Below the pieces are notes generated by a model, which saw nothing but the letters and a program-made list of their open reading frames with translations, was not told where the DNA came from and searched no databases. DNA of 64,000 nucleotides. Origin: Rhizobium sp. (GTDB taxonomy: Bacteria > Pseudomonadota > Gammaproteobacteria > Burkholderiales > Thiobacillaceae). Both the position numbers and the translations under genes were made by a program. Positions 47,364 through 54,574 of the stretch are shown piece after piece (the first letter of the stretch is position 1; every line of letters begins with the position of its first letter). The stretch spans positions 28,163-92,162 of the forward strand of contig JAIBEL010000068.1 in NCBI GenBank assembly GCA_019459285.1. The letters run 5' to 3'.

Positions 47364-48326
47364 ATGTTCGGTCAATCTAAATTCGGGCGGTGGCTCAAGC
47401 ATCCCGGCTGCAACGGCAAGTCGGCGCCCGCACCCGACTACACCGCCATCGCGCAGTCCAACGCCGAAGCGGCCCAGTACGCGCGCGACGCCGCCGCCAA
47501 TGATCTTGCCTTCCGCAAGCAGCAGTACACCGACTCGCAGCCACGCTACAACCAGCTGCTGGATATGGCCAACCAGGTCTCGCAGCAGCAGCTGGATACC
47601 GGCAAGCAGCAGGCGCAGTTCTCGCAGGACCAGCAGAACTACTACGACAACACCTTCAAGCCGATGGAGCAGACTACCGTGCTCGACTCGATCGGTGGCC
47701 TCAACCTCAATTCTGACCAGCTGGCGCAGGCCAAGCAGGCAATGGCGACTGGTGACAGCAGCACGCTGTACGACTTGTCGCGCGCTTCGACCGAGAACGC
47801 CGCAACCGCTGCGCAGACCCAGGCCGGCGCCGACGTCAACAGCGCCTTCACCCAGCAGGCGCAGAACCTCATGCGCCTCGGTGGCGACCCCAGCAAGATG
47901 GCCGCGATGGCAGTACAGATGGGCAACACCGAGGCGCTTGCCAAGGCCGGCGCATCCAACAACGCGCGTACACAGGCACAGGGGCAGGGCATCGCGCTGC
48001 GCTCCGGCGTCGCCAACTTCGGCCGCAACATGCCCAACACGGCCGGCCAGGCCGCGGGGCTCTCGATCGGCGCTGGCTCCAGCGCGGTCAACACCGCCAC
48101 CAGCGGCTTCAACTCCGGCCTCACCTACCCGAGCTACGTGTCGGGCGCGGTGGGTAACCAGCAGAACGCCGCGGGGATGCGAATCAGCGGGAACAACGGC
48201 TTGGCAGGACCTCAGCAGTCGGGCGCCATCGCAACGATGAACGCCAACGACGAGCTGGGCGGGATTGTGATTGGGGCTGCCACCACATGGGGCAGCAATG
48301 CACTTGGTAGTGCCGCGGTGCATTGA
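47364..48326 (+). CDS. Virion-like (podovirus ejection-protein-like) Gln/Ala/Asn-rich protein
   Basis: The 320-residue protein is rich in Gln, Ala, Asn and Ser and has no Trp until the C-terminus. A coiled-coil N-terminal half (residues 25-105: NAEAAQYARDAAANDLAFRK, FSQDQQNYYDNTFKPMEQT) is followed by a low-complexity Gly/Asn/Ser-rich half (GIALRSGVANFGRNMPNTAG). The YxxTFKPxE segment and the RSGVANxGR/xAGLSIGAGxS pattern are those of phage proteins found beside podovirus tail genes. It is the only virion-like gene in the element. It starts 3 bases after the AlpA-like gene. Confidence 0.55.
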   Translation: MFGQSKFGRWLKHPGCNGKSAPAPDYTAIAQSNAEAAQYARDAAANDLAFRKQQYTDSQPRYNQLLDMANQVSQQQLDTGKQQAQFSQDQQNYYDNTFKPMEQTTVLDSIGGLNLNSDQLAQAKQAMATGDSSTLYDLSRASTENAATAAQTQAGADVNSAFTQQAQNLMRLGGDPSKMAAMAVQMGNTEALAKAGASNNARTQAQGQGIALRSGVANFGRNMPNTAGQAAGLSIGAGSSAVNTATSGFNSGLTYPSYVSGAVGNQQNAAGMRISGNNGLAGPQQSGAIATMNANDELGGIVIGAATTWGSNALGSAAVH

Positions 48327-48370
48327 TGAGTTGGCCAGTTCCAACAGTGACAAAGCCCATCCAGACCAAT

Positions 48371-48396
48371 AAAAAAGCCCGCTGGCAGGCGGGCTT
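48371..48396 (-). terminator. Terminator-like hairpin facing the minus strand
   Basis: AAGCCCGC (48375-48382) pairs with GCGGGCTT (48389-48396). The A-run before it becomes a T-run for minus-strand transcription. On the plus strand only TT follows. No minus-strand gene ends here, so its use is unclear. It may protect the virion-like gene from antisense transcripts, or act weakly in both directions. Confidence 0.5.
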
Positions 48397-48432
48397 CGGA
48401 TACGCCGTCAAACGTATACAGCAGGAGCATTT

Positions 48433-50856
48433 ATGGTTGAAATTGTACACGAATCCAACTACGACACGTCACTCCTATCCGCTCTATGGGGCGCGGATGA
48501 CGGGGGTGACCTAAGCGGCGTCCATTACATCGCCGAACCCGCCGATAACGGCTGGCGGCATCACCCGGTTGACACACTGGCTGACGCCGTGAGCAAAGCA
48601 AAGTCTATATCGAGCGCCGGCCGCAATGCCTATTTCGCTTGCGCTGGATACCGGGCACCGGGCAACCGCAAAGCTGAAAATGCCAAACACGCGCGGGCGG
48701 TCTGGCTCGACCTTGATTGCGGTGAAGCCAAAGCAGCAGATGGAAAAGGATATCCGACCAAACGCGCTGCGGCCGATGCACTAGCGGAATTCGTCAGGGC
48801 GACAGGGCTGCCTGGCCCCAATGCAGTCGTCGATAGCGGCAACGGGCTCCACGTTTACTGGGCGCTTGATGCAGATGTACCTCCGCAAGATTGGATCGCT
48901 TGTAGTCGTTTGCTGAAGGCACTGACGGAGAAACACGGTTTACTGGCTGACCGGTCGAGGACAAGCGATATCGCGTCAGTGCTCCGAGTACCAGGCACCC
49001 TGAACTGGAAAGACTCGGCCAACCCCAAACCCGTAAAACTCAAGCACATAAACGGCACGACCAAATGGAGTGCGCTCAGGGACGCCATTGAGGCAGCCAG
49101 CGTCAAAGCGGCACCCGCTCACTTCGGCCTGCCTGGCGACATGGGAGATCTGACTGCAGGAGTGGCGAAGAATTACCCGCCCATGACGGAAACCCCGGAG
49201 AACGTAGCGCTAGTGAAGTCCATGACGGCGGCGATCCCCGCGGACTGCGAGCGCGACGTATGGCGGGATATCTGCTGGGCGGTGCTGTCTACAGGCTGGG
49301 GATGCGCCGAACAGCTCGCGCAGGAGTGGAGCATGACCGCCCCGGACAAATTCGATGCGGAGGCCTTTGCCAAGCTTGTGTCGAGTTTCAAGCCTGGTGG
49401 CGGCATCGGGTTCGGCACGCTCGTTCACTACGCGCGCGGGCATGGGTACACCGGCCCGACACCCGGCGATACTGGAGCAATTGAGGGTGAACGCTTTACC
49501 GGAAGCGGCGGGGACGTGGCGAATGGGCGTGTGTTCGCACGTATATGGCGGAACAAGCTGCTGTTCATCCATGAGACCGGCGAAGTTCTTCGATTCGACG
49601 GGTGCTCCGGCTGGGTCAATGCGCCGCCGGGTGAGGAAGATCGTGCCGCCAAGACTGTGCTGACCAAGCTGCACGACAAGGCGTCTGCGCAGTACAAAGC
49701 CACGCCAGACGACCCCAAAACGAAACGCCTCATGGCGCATGTTGAACGCACCAGCAAGGCTGGAAACCTGCGCGCCATGATCGAGATGGCGAAAAGCGAG
49801 CCCGGCATGACTGCGAGTGTCGGCGAGTTTGATAGTGACCCCCTGTTGCTGGGGGTAACAAATGGCGTTCTCGACCTGCGGCATGGGCAACTGCTCCCAG
49901 TATCGCCAGACCTATTGATCTCGAAGCGGTGCGCGGTTGCGTTTGACGGAAACGCCGAATGCCAGACCTTCATGCGATTCCTGGAACAGGTGCTGCCCGA
50001 CAAGGATATGCGGGGGTTCCTGCAGCGATGGGTGGGCTACTGTCTGACCGGTGGCGCGCAGGAACAGAAATTCACCTTTTTCTACGGCGGCGGCGCGAAC
50101 GGCAAAAGCGTTCTTGTCGAGTTGATGGCGTGGATGCTGGGCGACTACTCGCGCAAGATCGCCACCGAAATGCTCATGCACCACCAGCGGAGCCCGCAGG
50201 GGCCTAGTCCCGACATCGTTGCTTTGAAGGGGCGGCGTTTCGTCTACGCGAACGAGACCGAGGAAGGCAGGCGGCTCGCCGAAGCGCGCATCAAGGACAT
50301 GACGGGCGGCGATACCCTGACGGGGCGCGTGCCGTATGGAAAAGCCGATATTACGTTCGTCCCGACTCATAAGCTGGTCATCGTCGGCAACCATCGCCCC
50401 GAGATTACGGACAACTCATTCGGCATGTGGCGGCGGGTGGCGCTCGTCCCGTTCGAGGTGACCGTCCCGGAGTCCGCGCGCGATGCGGGGCTGCTGGGCA
50501 AATTAAAGGCCGAAGGGTCAGGCATCCTCAATTGGGCACTGAAAGGCTTGCGGATGTGGCTGGCGGATGGCCTGGCCATTCCCCAAAAGATCGAAGCGGC
50601 AACCGCAGCATACCGCGAAGATCAGGACGTTCTGGGCGACTGGATCAATGACCACTGCGACGTCGGGGCAGGACGGACTGAGAGTAAGGCGAAACTGTAC
50701 CGCGCTTACCGCTCCTGGGCACTGGCGAACGGGCACCACCCATTGGCACAGGGCCGGCTGACGCGGCGACTTAATGAACGGGGATTTCACTTACTGCCAG
50801 ATAAACGGAACGTCGGCGGGTTGGCATTGAACCCCAGGGGGCAGACATGCGTTTGA
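48433..50856 (+). CDS. Primase-polymerase / SF3 helicase replication protein
   Basis: The 807-residue protein joins an N-terminal archaeo-eukaryotic primase-like domain (AVWLDLDCG near residue 94, VVDSGNGLHVYW, SDIASVLRVPGTLNWK near 180), a PriCT-type spacer (DVWRDICWAVLSTGWGC) and a D5-type C-terminal SF3 helicase. The helicase has Walker A FFYGGGANGKSVL near residue 550 and the Walker B region RRFVYANETEEG near 600. It carries HKLVIVGNHRPEITD as sensor, and a final winged-helix DNA-binding part. Such proteins initiate replication of satellites such as P4. The candidate origin lies directly downstream. Confidence 0.88.
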   Translation: MVEIVHESNYDTSLLSALWGADDGGDLSGVHYIAEPADNGWRHHPVDTLADAVSKAKSISSAGRNAYFACAGYRAPGNRKAENAKHARAVWLDLDCGEAKAADGKGYPTKRAAADALAEFVRATGLPGPNAVVDSGNGLHVYWALDADVPPQDWIACSRLLKALTEKHGLLADRSRTSDIASVLRVPGTLNWKDSANPKPVKLKHINGTTKWSALRDAIEAASVKAAPAHFGLPGDMGDLTAGVAKNYPPMTETPENVALVKSMTAAIPADCERDVWRDICWAVLSTGWGCAEQLAQEWSMTAPDKFDAEAFAKLVSSFKPGGGIGFGTLVHYARGHGYTGPTPGDTGAIEGERFTGSGGDVANGRVFARIWRNKLLFIHETGEVLRFDGCSGWVNAPPGEEDRAAKTVLTKLHDKASAQYKATPDDPKTKRLMAHVERTSKAGNLRAMIEMAKSEPGMTASVGEFDSDPLLLGVTNGVLDLRHGQLLPVSPDLLISKRCAVAFDGNAECQTFMRFLEQVLPDKDMRGFLQRWVGYCLTGGAQEQKFTFFYGGGANGKSVLVELMAWMLGDYSRKIATEMLMHHQRSPQGPSPDIVALKGRRFVYANETEEGRRLAEARIKDMTGGDTLTGRVPYGKADITFVPTHKLVIVGNHRPEITDNSFGMWRRVALVPFEVTVPESARDAGLLGKLKAEGSGILNWALKGLRMWLADGLAIPQKIEAATAAYREDQDVLGDWINDHCDVGAGRTESKAKLYRAYRSWALANGHHPLAQGRLTRRLNERGFHLLPDKRNVGGLALNPRGQTCV

Positions 50857-50871
50857 CTGGCGCGCGGGGGG

Positions 50872-50974
50872 TGCGCACTTTGCGCACTTTTGGGGGTAAA
50901 TACCAAACCCTTCCTATAACTCCCTCTCGTGAGAGAGTTTCTGTAAATAGGGTCAAAAGTGCGCAAACTGCGCA
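50872..50974. other. Iteron-like inverted repeat, candidate replication origin
   Basis: The left arm (50872-50892) holds two direct TGCGCACTT units. The right arm (50954-50974) is the inverted complement with one mismatch in 21. Between them are about 60 AT-richer bases and a small palindrome CTCTCGTGAGAG (50924-50935). The position, immediately after the primase/helicase gene, is where satellite origins occur. The rest of 50857-51085 holds only the palindrome listed next. Confidence 0.55.
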
Positions 50975-51045
50975 ACCCAGTATCCATGCGGGGTTCCAGC
51001 CTCCCGCCGGCCGCCACTGTCAAAATCCGCCACCAGCATATGCCA

Positions 51046-51059
51046 ACTTGTTAACAAGT
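51046..51059. promoter_or_regulatory. Perfect 14-bp palindrome, operator candidate
   Basis: ACTTGTTAACAAGT is a perfect palindrome 27 bases before the 51086 gene. The half-site ACTTGTT recurs at 52800-52806, 28 bases upstream of the minus-strand gene at 52772. A shared element-encoded repressor is an attractive explanation. Confidence 0.5.
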
Positions 51060-51085
51060 AACCACCACCGGCAGGGAGTGAGCAA

Positions 51086-51445
51086 ATGACCGACGCACTC
51101 GCCGCCTATATACGTGACTTGGTGAAAGCATCCGCCGAGTCGACCGCGCGCGCTCAATCCGATGAATCGCGCCGGCAGCAGGAAGAGGCTGCGAAGTATG
51201 CCGAACGAGCCACGCCACTCACCGACCGCATCAAGCGAGTCATCGCCGCCATGCCCGAGTCCGAGCGCAATACACCCCGTCCATTGGAATTTTGGGCTGT
51301 GCGGTTGTCGGGAAGGCAGAGCCTCACCCCTCACCGCGGCGAACTGGCCGCGGCCCTACGTACCCTCGGTTATTCGCGTCGAAGAAATTGGCGACGACCG
51401 AGCGAGGGGTACCCAGCCCTGTGGTACGCACCCGTGAACGACTGA
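51086..51445 (+). CDS. Element protein of unknown function
   Basis: The 119-residue protein is hydrophilic: a charged helical N-terminus (residues 1-60, rich in Glu/Arg/Gln) and a compact C-terminal part LEFWAVRLSGRQSLTPHRGE, then LAAALRTLGYSRRRNWR, that looks like a small DNA-binding domain. An AGGGAG site precedes the start. I do not recognise the family. Confidence 0.65.
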   Translation: MTDALAAYIRDLVKASAESTARAQSDESRRQQEEAAKYAERATPLTDRIKRVIAAMPESERNTPRPLEFWAVRLSGRQSLTPHRGELAAALRTLGYSRRRNWRRPSEGYPALWYAPVND

Positions 51446-51463
51446 CCAGAAGGAGACAACACT

Positions 51464-52054
51464 ATGCGTAACCGAATCGACTGGGGCGCCGTCAATAACT
51501 TTGACCGCACCACTGTGCCGCCCGATCTCTGGCACACGGCGCGGCACGAGGCGGCTCATTTACTGACCGCCGCGTATTACAAAATTCCTGTCCACGGCTT
51601 GTATATCAAAATGCCAGGCTCCGCAAAGAGCCCATTGGTGCCCAATGCCCGAGGCGCAGTCATGGCATGGGACGAACCGACTGTTGGTGACATCGTTTGC
51701 ACACTCGCTGGCACTGCAGCTGATTTCCACGTCATGGGGGCTGAGCGGTGCATGGAAGATGCTGGATTCATCAATGACTATCTGGACGCCAAAGACCGCA
51801 TCCGATCCGCTGTGCGTGACCCTTGGTTCCACGAGCTTTATGTATCCGCAAACCACGTACTGTCTGAAGATGAAGTGCACGAGTTGACTGTGAAATTTGG
51901 CGCGGAAGCCAAGAAGATAGTTGACCGCCATTGGGACGCCATAGAAACCCTGGCAGCGGCCATCGTCGTGAGCGCTGCACACAGCACCGGGCGCCTTCAC
52001 AGCAGGAAGGCGTGGGAGATCTACGAATATGCATGCCGAGCCATTGCTGGGTGA
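51464..52054 (+). CDS. Stand-alone M41 (FtsH-type) metallopeptidase-like protein
   Basis: The 196-residue protein has HEAAHLLTAAYY near residue 28, the zincin motif in the FtsH style. ICTLAGTAADFHVMG and FINDYLDAKDRI follow; they correspond to the AGxAAEE and DLxxAxxLA segments that supply the third ligand in FtsH proteases. AAA and membrane domains are absent. It could cleave host or helper-phage proteins for the element, or be an anti-host factor. The ligands look complete, so activity is plausible. Confidence 0.65.
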   Translation: MRNRIDWGAVNNFDRTTVPPDLWHTARHEAAHLLTAAYYKIPVHGLYIKMPGSAKSPLVPNARGAVMAWDEPTVGDIVCTLAGTAADFHVMGAERCMEDAGFINDYLDAKDRIRSAVRDPWFHELYVSANHVLSEDEVHELTVKFGAEAKKIVDRHWDAIETLAAAIVVSAAHSTGRLHSRKAWEIYEYACRAIAG

Positions 52055-52222
52055 GATCTTCACCCAGTCTACCTTCCAGGGCACTCGGTCTAGGCCCTGC
52101 CCGGCTGGGGTGGGTGGGGTTTTGAGCGCCGCGACCGATGCAGCGCACACGCCCTTCGATCGGATTGTGCCGGCGTTCGCAGTAAGCTATCTTGTCACCA
52201 CACAAATAATGGAGGAGAGCAT

Positions 52223-52438
52223 ATGAAGACCACGATCATCACAGTCATCGCCGTTGCAGCGATCGTACTGGCAGGATGTGCGACGCCACAGGAGAAAGCC
52301 GCGAAGTCGCTGGAGAGACAAGGGCCGTATTGCACAGCGCTCGGGTTCAAGGAAGGCACAACGGAGTGGCGCGACTGCGTGGTGAACCGGCAGGCGAGCG
52401 AGGACGCGATGGTGAGCGCGATTATTTTCCGCCGGTGA
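52223..52438 (+). CDS. Small lipoprotein of the element
   Basis: The 71-residue protein starts MKTTIITVIAVAAIVLAGCA, with the lipobox LAGC and Cys19. The mature part has two further cysteines (PYCTALG, RDCVVNRQ), which may form a disulfide. A GGAGGAGAG site precedes it. Possible roles such as surface exclusion or envelope modification by the element cannot be tested from sequence. Confidence 0.75.
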   Translation: MKTTIITVIAVAAIVLAGCATPQEKAAKSLERQGPYCTALGFKEGTTEWRDCVVNRQASEDAMVSAIIFRR

Positions 52439-52451
52439 CCAACCACTGCCA

Positions 52452-52772
52452 TCAGAGGCGGCAATACCGACGCAGTTCTTCTGGTGTCTTAAAAACACGC
52501 ACAAGGGCGAGCGAGCCATGTGCGCTGGGTTCGCCCTCTCCAAGTCGGTCTAGTACTTTTTGAAGCTCTTCGTCACTACCAATGTCATAAACGATTCTGC
52601 CCCCAGAAACCGTAGCCACGTATGAATTCCGAAGGAATGTTGGCCGCCCGTTTATGACAATGGCGGGTTGGTGTTCCTGCAGCCGAGCAAAGCCAGACTG
52701 TATTTGCGTGTGGGAGTGCATAAATAGCGCAATGATGAATCCGCCCACGACCAGTCCAACAAGCAGTTCCAT
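52452..52772 (-). CDS. Membrane-anchored protein of unknown function
   Basis: The 106-residue protein starts with a membrane helix (ELLVGLVVGGFIIALFMHS). A soluble part of ~80 residues with a beta-hairpin look (VINGRPTFLRNSYVATVSGG) follows, then a helical acidic end. It is the only minus-strand gene in the element and converges on the lipoprotein gene (13-base gap). A half-site of the 51046 palindrome lies 28 bases upstream. Confidence 0.65.
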   Translation of the reverse strand: MELLVGLVVGGFIIALFMHSHTQIQSGFARLQEHQPAIVINGRPTFLRNSYVATVSGGRIVYDIGSDEELQKVLDRLGEGEPSAHGSLALVRVFKTPEELRRYCRL

Positions 52773-53106
52773 CTTTCCCTCCTCTGCTATCTATCGTCAA
52801 CTTGTTTACACGAATGGTACAGCGCCCCTCGCGCTAAGAGCACCAGGTAGACCACACACCCCTGTTTTTCCCCAGGCCCCACCCCCCGGCAGCCACCCCC
52901 TACCCCGTTGACGCGCCGCCATCTATACAGGCGCGGCGTAAACACGTCACCCCTGTGCCCCGTTTACGGTAACCGTCTGTGGAGGGCTTAAACGACAAAC
53001 GGCACCCAGCTCCCGGCGAAGTTGCGCGGGGGCATTTTCATTGCCGGCCTGGATGGCTCTGAGCTGCTTACATGTAATCAAGTGTTTGATTTTATTGATA
53101 TTTTTA
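52773..53106. other. Non-coding spacer of the element with GTTTAC motifs
   Basis: There is no convincing gene. The stretch contains an inverted repeat CGTAAAC (52937-52943) with GTTTACG (52962-52968), another GTTTAC at 52804-52809, and a small dyad ATCAA-GTGT-TTGAT (53077-53090) just upstream of a promoter. These could be binding sites of element regulators. The last part is AT-rich. Confidence 0.4.
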
Positions 53107-53135
53107 TTGACTCTCGCCGCCACGTGGGCTAGGAT
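53107..53135 (+). promoter_or_regulatory. Promoter of the 53205 gene with leader hairpin
   Basis: TTGACT (53107-53112), a 17-base spacer and TAGGAT (53130-53135) form a good sigma-70 promoter. The predicted leader starts near 53142 and soon forms a perfect 6-bp hairpin, CAGACG (53151-53156) with CGTCTG (53163-53168), before the AGGAG site. Confidence 0.65.
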
Positions 53136-53204
53136 TCATATCGCCGTAGCCAGACGTTGGAGCGTCTGACCCGGCTAACCCTACTGACCTTACAGGAGAT
53201 CAAC

Positions 53205-53444
53205 ATGGCTACCTCAAAGCATACCCCTACCAGCATCCGCGTTGCACAGAGTGACGAGGAAAACAACTTGGCGCATGTCTTGGCCGCGGTGTCTAGCCTT
53301 GGTTGCGGCATCGAGGATTTAACCGACGAGCAGCTTATTGAGTTGGCTGAGGAGCCGGAATTTTTGATGCGCCGCACCCCGCTCGAACTCGAGTTGATCG
53401 TCCGGCTGGGGGTAAGGGTCGAGATGCTGAGCATAGACATCTGA
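53205..53444 (+). CDS. Small acidic protein of the element, unknown
   Basis: The 79-residue protein starts MATSKHTPTSIRVAQSDEEN after a clear AGGAGATCAAC site. It is acidic, helical (AHVLAAVSSLGCGIEDLTDE, then QLIELAEEPEF) and has no recognised domain. It has its own promoter and a Rho-independent terminator 60 bases downstream, so it is probably expressed independently of the rest, perhaps in the integrated state. The 3' part overlaps, on the opposite strand, the extended tail of the deacetylase frame. Confidence 0.65.
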   Translation: MATSKHTPTSIRVAQSDEENNLAHVLAAVSSLGCGIEDLTDEQLIELAEEPEFLMRRTPLELELIVRLGVRVEMLSIDI

Positions 53445-54536
53445 CGCCGCAGCGCCCCCACCATGGATACGGCCCTGCACTTTCTCGGCCGCTGGTGGAT
53501 ACCAAGCCCGGCAACGTCCGGGCTTTTTTATGTCCGCGTCTAACGCAGCGTGGCAATGGCGGGGGCACATCTGGGGGCATATTACGAACGCTAAACCCAA
53601 GAATCCCCTACTGGCCTTCGTTACGGGTCGTAGTGTGAACGTCACCGCTCCGCCAGATTCAGCATGTCCGTCAGACACCACCCCCCGCCTCTGGGACACG
53701 GCCTCCCCGAGCGGCCCGACTTCAAGCCGGGCGGATTCCAGCAATGCGGCAAACGTCCCGCCCGCCAGCGCCCGGTATTCACGATTCCGAACATCCTGCA
53801 GCGGATCTCCACCCGGCCACGGCAGCGACGGATGGCACATCAGTACGTCGCCGTCGCGTGCGCAGGCGAGCCATGCTTTCATTTTCACCAGATAGTCCGC
53901 TTCGGAAAGATCGAATCCGTATACGCCGACGAGATGATTGCTTTGCGGATACCGGTGTCGGTCGGCCAGCGCGCGCAAAGAGTTCGCACCCAGCCGGCCG
54001 ATCAGCCACGCTTTGAATGCGGCGGGTGACGGGCAACCCTCTGCCGGAAGCGTCGAGCGCACCCAGGGCCTGACCGCTACGCCATATCGTTGATCCATGA
54101 CTGCAATGAGCTGGTCGCGTATCACGGGCAACTGATGCACATGCTGGTGGCCGTCGACGAAATCCGGCAACCGGCCCATGGCCTGCTCGAAACGATCGAA
54201 CTGTCGCTCAACCGCCGTGCGGATCCGGATGCGATCGAGCTGGCGGCCGTAGGCACGGACAATCAGCCAGGGCAACGCATGACATCTCCCCTGGCCGAAA
54301 TCTTCGGTGAAGTTGAGATGCAGACCCACTTCCACGCTGTCCGTCCGCGCCCGCAACGCACGTGCGCCCGTCGGCCAGGCCGGTCCGTCGACAAGACAGC
54401 TGACCGCGGAAACGCGGCGCCGGTCCGCCAGTTCCAGCGCGGCCCGGTTGATGCCTTCGTGCTGGCCGAAGTCGTCCACGCAGACGCTGATGACGCGTCG
54501 TGCGGATATCGGTTCAGGTTGTAGCAGGGTAGTCAT
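53319..54536 (-). CDS. YdjC-family carbohydrate deacetylase with abnormal C-terminal extension
   Basis: The frame has 405 residues, but the family normally ends near 280-290. Residues 1-290 show the YdjC/ChbG deacetylase motifs: VCVDDFGQHEGIN (metal Asp at 21-22), GLHLNF and the HxH of DGHQHVHQLP near residue 130. From about residue 292 the frame crosses the candidate attR and runs through element DNA, including a terminator, so the last ~113 residues are probably not native. In Francisella NaxD, of this family, deacetylates undecaprenyl-phosphate-linked hexosamine for lipid A decoration. The glycosyltransferase and flippase neighbours fit that role. Confidence 0.8.
   Translation of the reverse strand: MTTLLQPEPISARRVISVCVDDFGQHEGINRAALELADRRRVSAVSCLVDGPAWPTGARALRARTDSVEVGLHLNFTEDFGQGRCHALPWLIVRAYGRQLDRIRIRTAVERQFDRFEQAMGRLPDFVDGHQHVHQLPVIRDQLIAVMDQRYGVAVRPWVRSTLPAEGCPSPAAFKAWLIGRLGANSLRALADRHRYPQSNHLVGVYGFDLSEADYLVKMKAWLACARDGDVLMCHPSLPWPGGDPLQDVRNREYRALAGGTFAALLESARLEVGPLGEAVSQRRGVVSDGHAESGGAVTFTLRPVTKASRGFLGLAFVICPQMCPRHCHAALDADIKKPGRCRAWYPPAAEKVQGRIHGGGAAASDVYAQHLDPYPQPDDQLEFERGAAHQKFRLLSQLNKLLVG
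53504..53529 (+). terminator. Rho-independent terminator at the right end of the element
   Basis: AAGCCCGG (53504-53511) pairs with CCGGGCTT (53518-53525) and is followed by a T-run on the plus strand. It ends transcripts of the small acidic protein before attR. Confidence 0.85.
53561..53580. repeat. GGGGGCACAT repeats near attR (candidate arm sites)
   Basis: GGGGGCACAT (53561-53570) is followed two bases later by GGGGGCAT (53573-53580). The unit is the same as at 45220-45277 near attL. They stand about 80 bases from the candidate attR core. Confidence 0.65.
53642..53659. other. Candidate attR core
   Basis: TCACCGCTCCGCCAGATT matches the tRNA-Ser 3' end (45100-45118) except for one missing T and one mismatch. 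The flank before it also keeps a few tRNA bases (GAA). The copy is imperfect, so the boundary is approximate. Confidence 0.45.
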
Positions 54537-54574
54537 CCCGTAGAATGCCGGGAATCTTCCCTGGCGAATTCCCC

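Larger units (their letters stand above)
45100..53659 (+). mobile_element. Integrative element at tRNA-Ser, satellite-like, ~8.6 kb
   Basis: Boundaries are the tRNA-Ser 3' end (attL) and an imperfect copy of it at 53642-53659 (attR). Sets of GGGGGCACAT repeats lie ~110 bases inside attL and ~80 bases inside attR. Contents in order: P4-type integrase, small unknown, AlpA-like regulator, virion-like protein, primase-polymerase/SF3 helicase, candidate origin, small unknown, M41-like metallopeptidase, lipoprotein, membrane protein (minus) and a small acidic protein. No capsid, portal, terminase or tail genes were found, so it is not a full prophage. A phage satellite is the closest type known to me. 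Confidence 0.75.

Noticed and set aside
50847..51089. An 80-codon frame after the primase gene
   Set aside because: It covers the iteron-like repeats and palindrome and translates them to low-complexity residues. I judge it non-coding.
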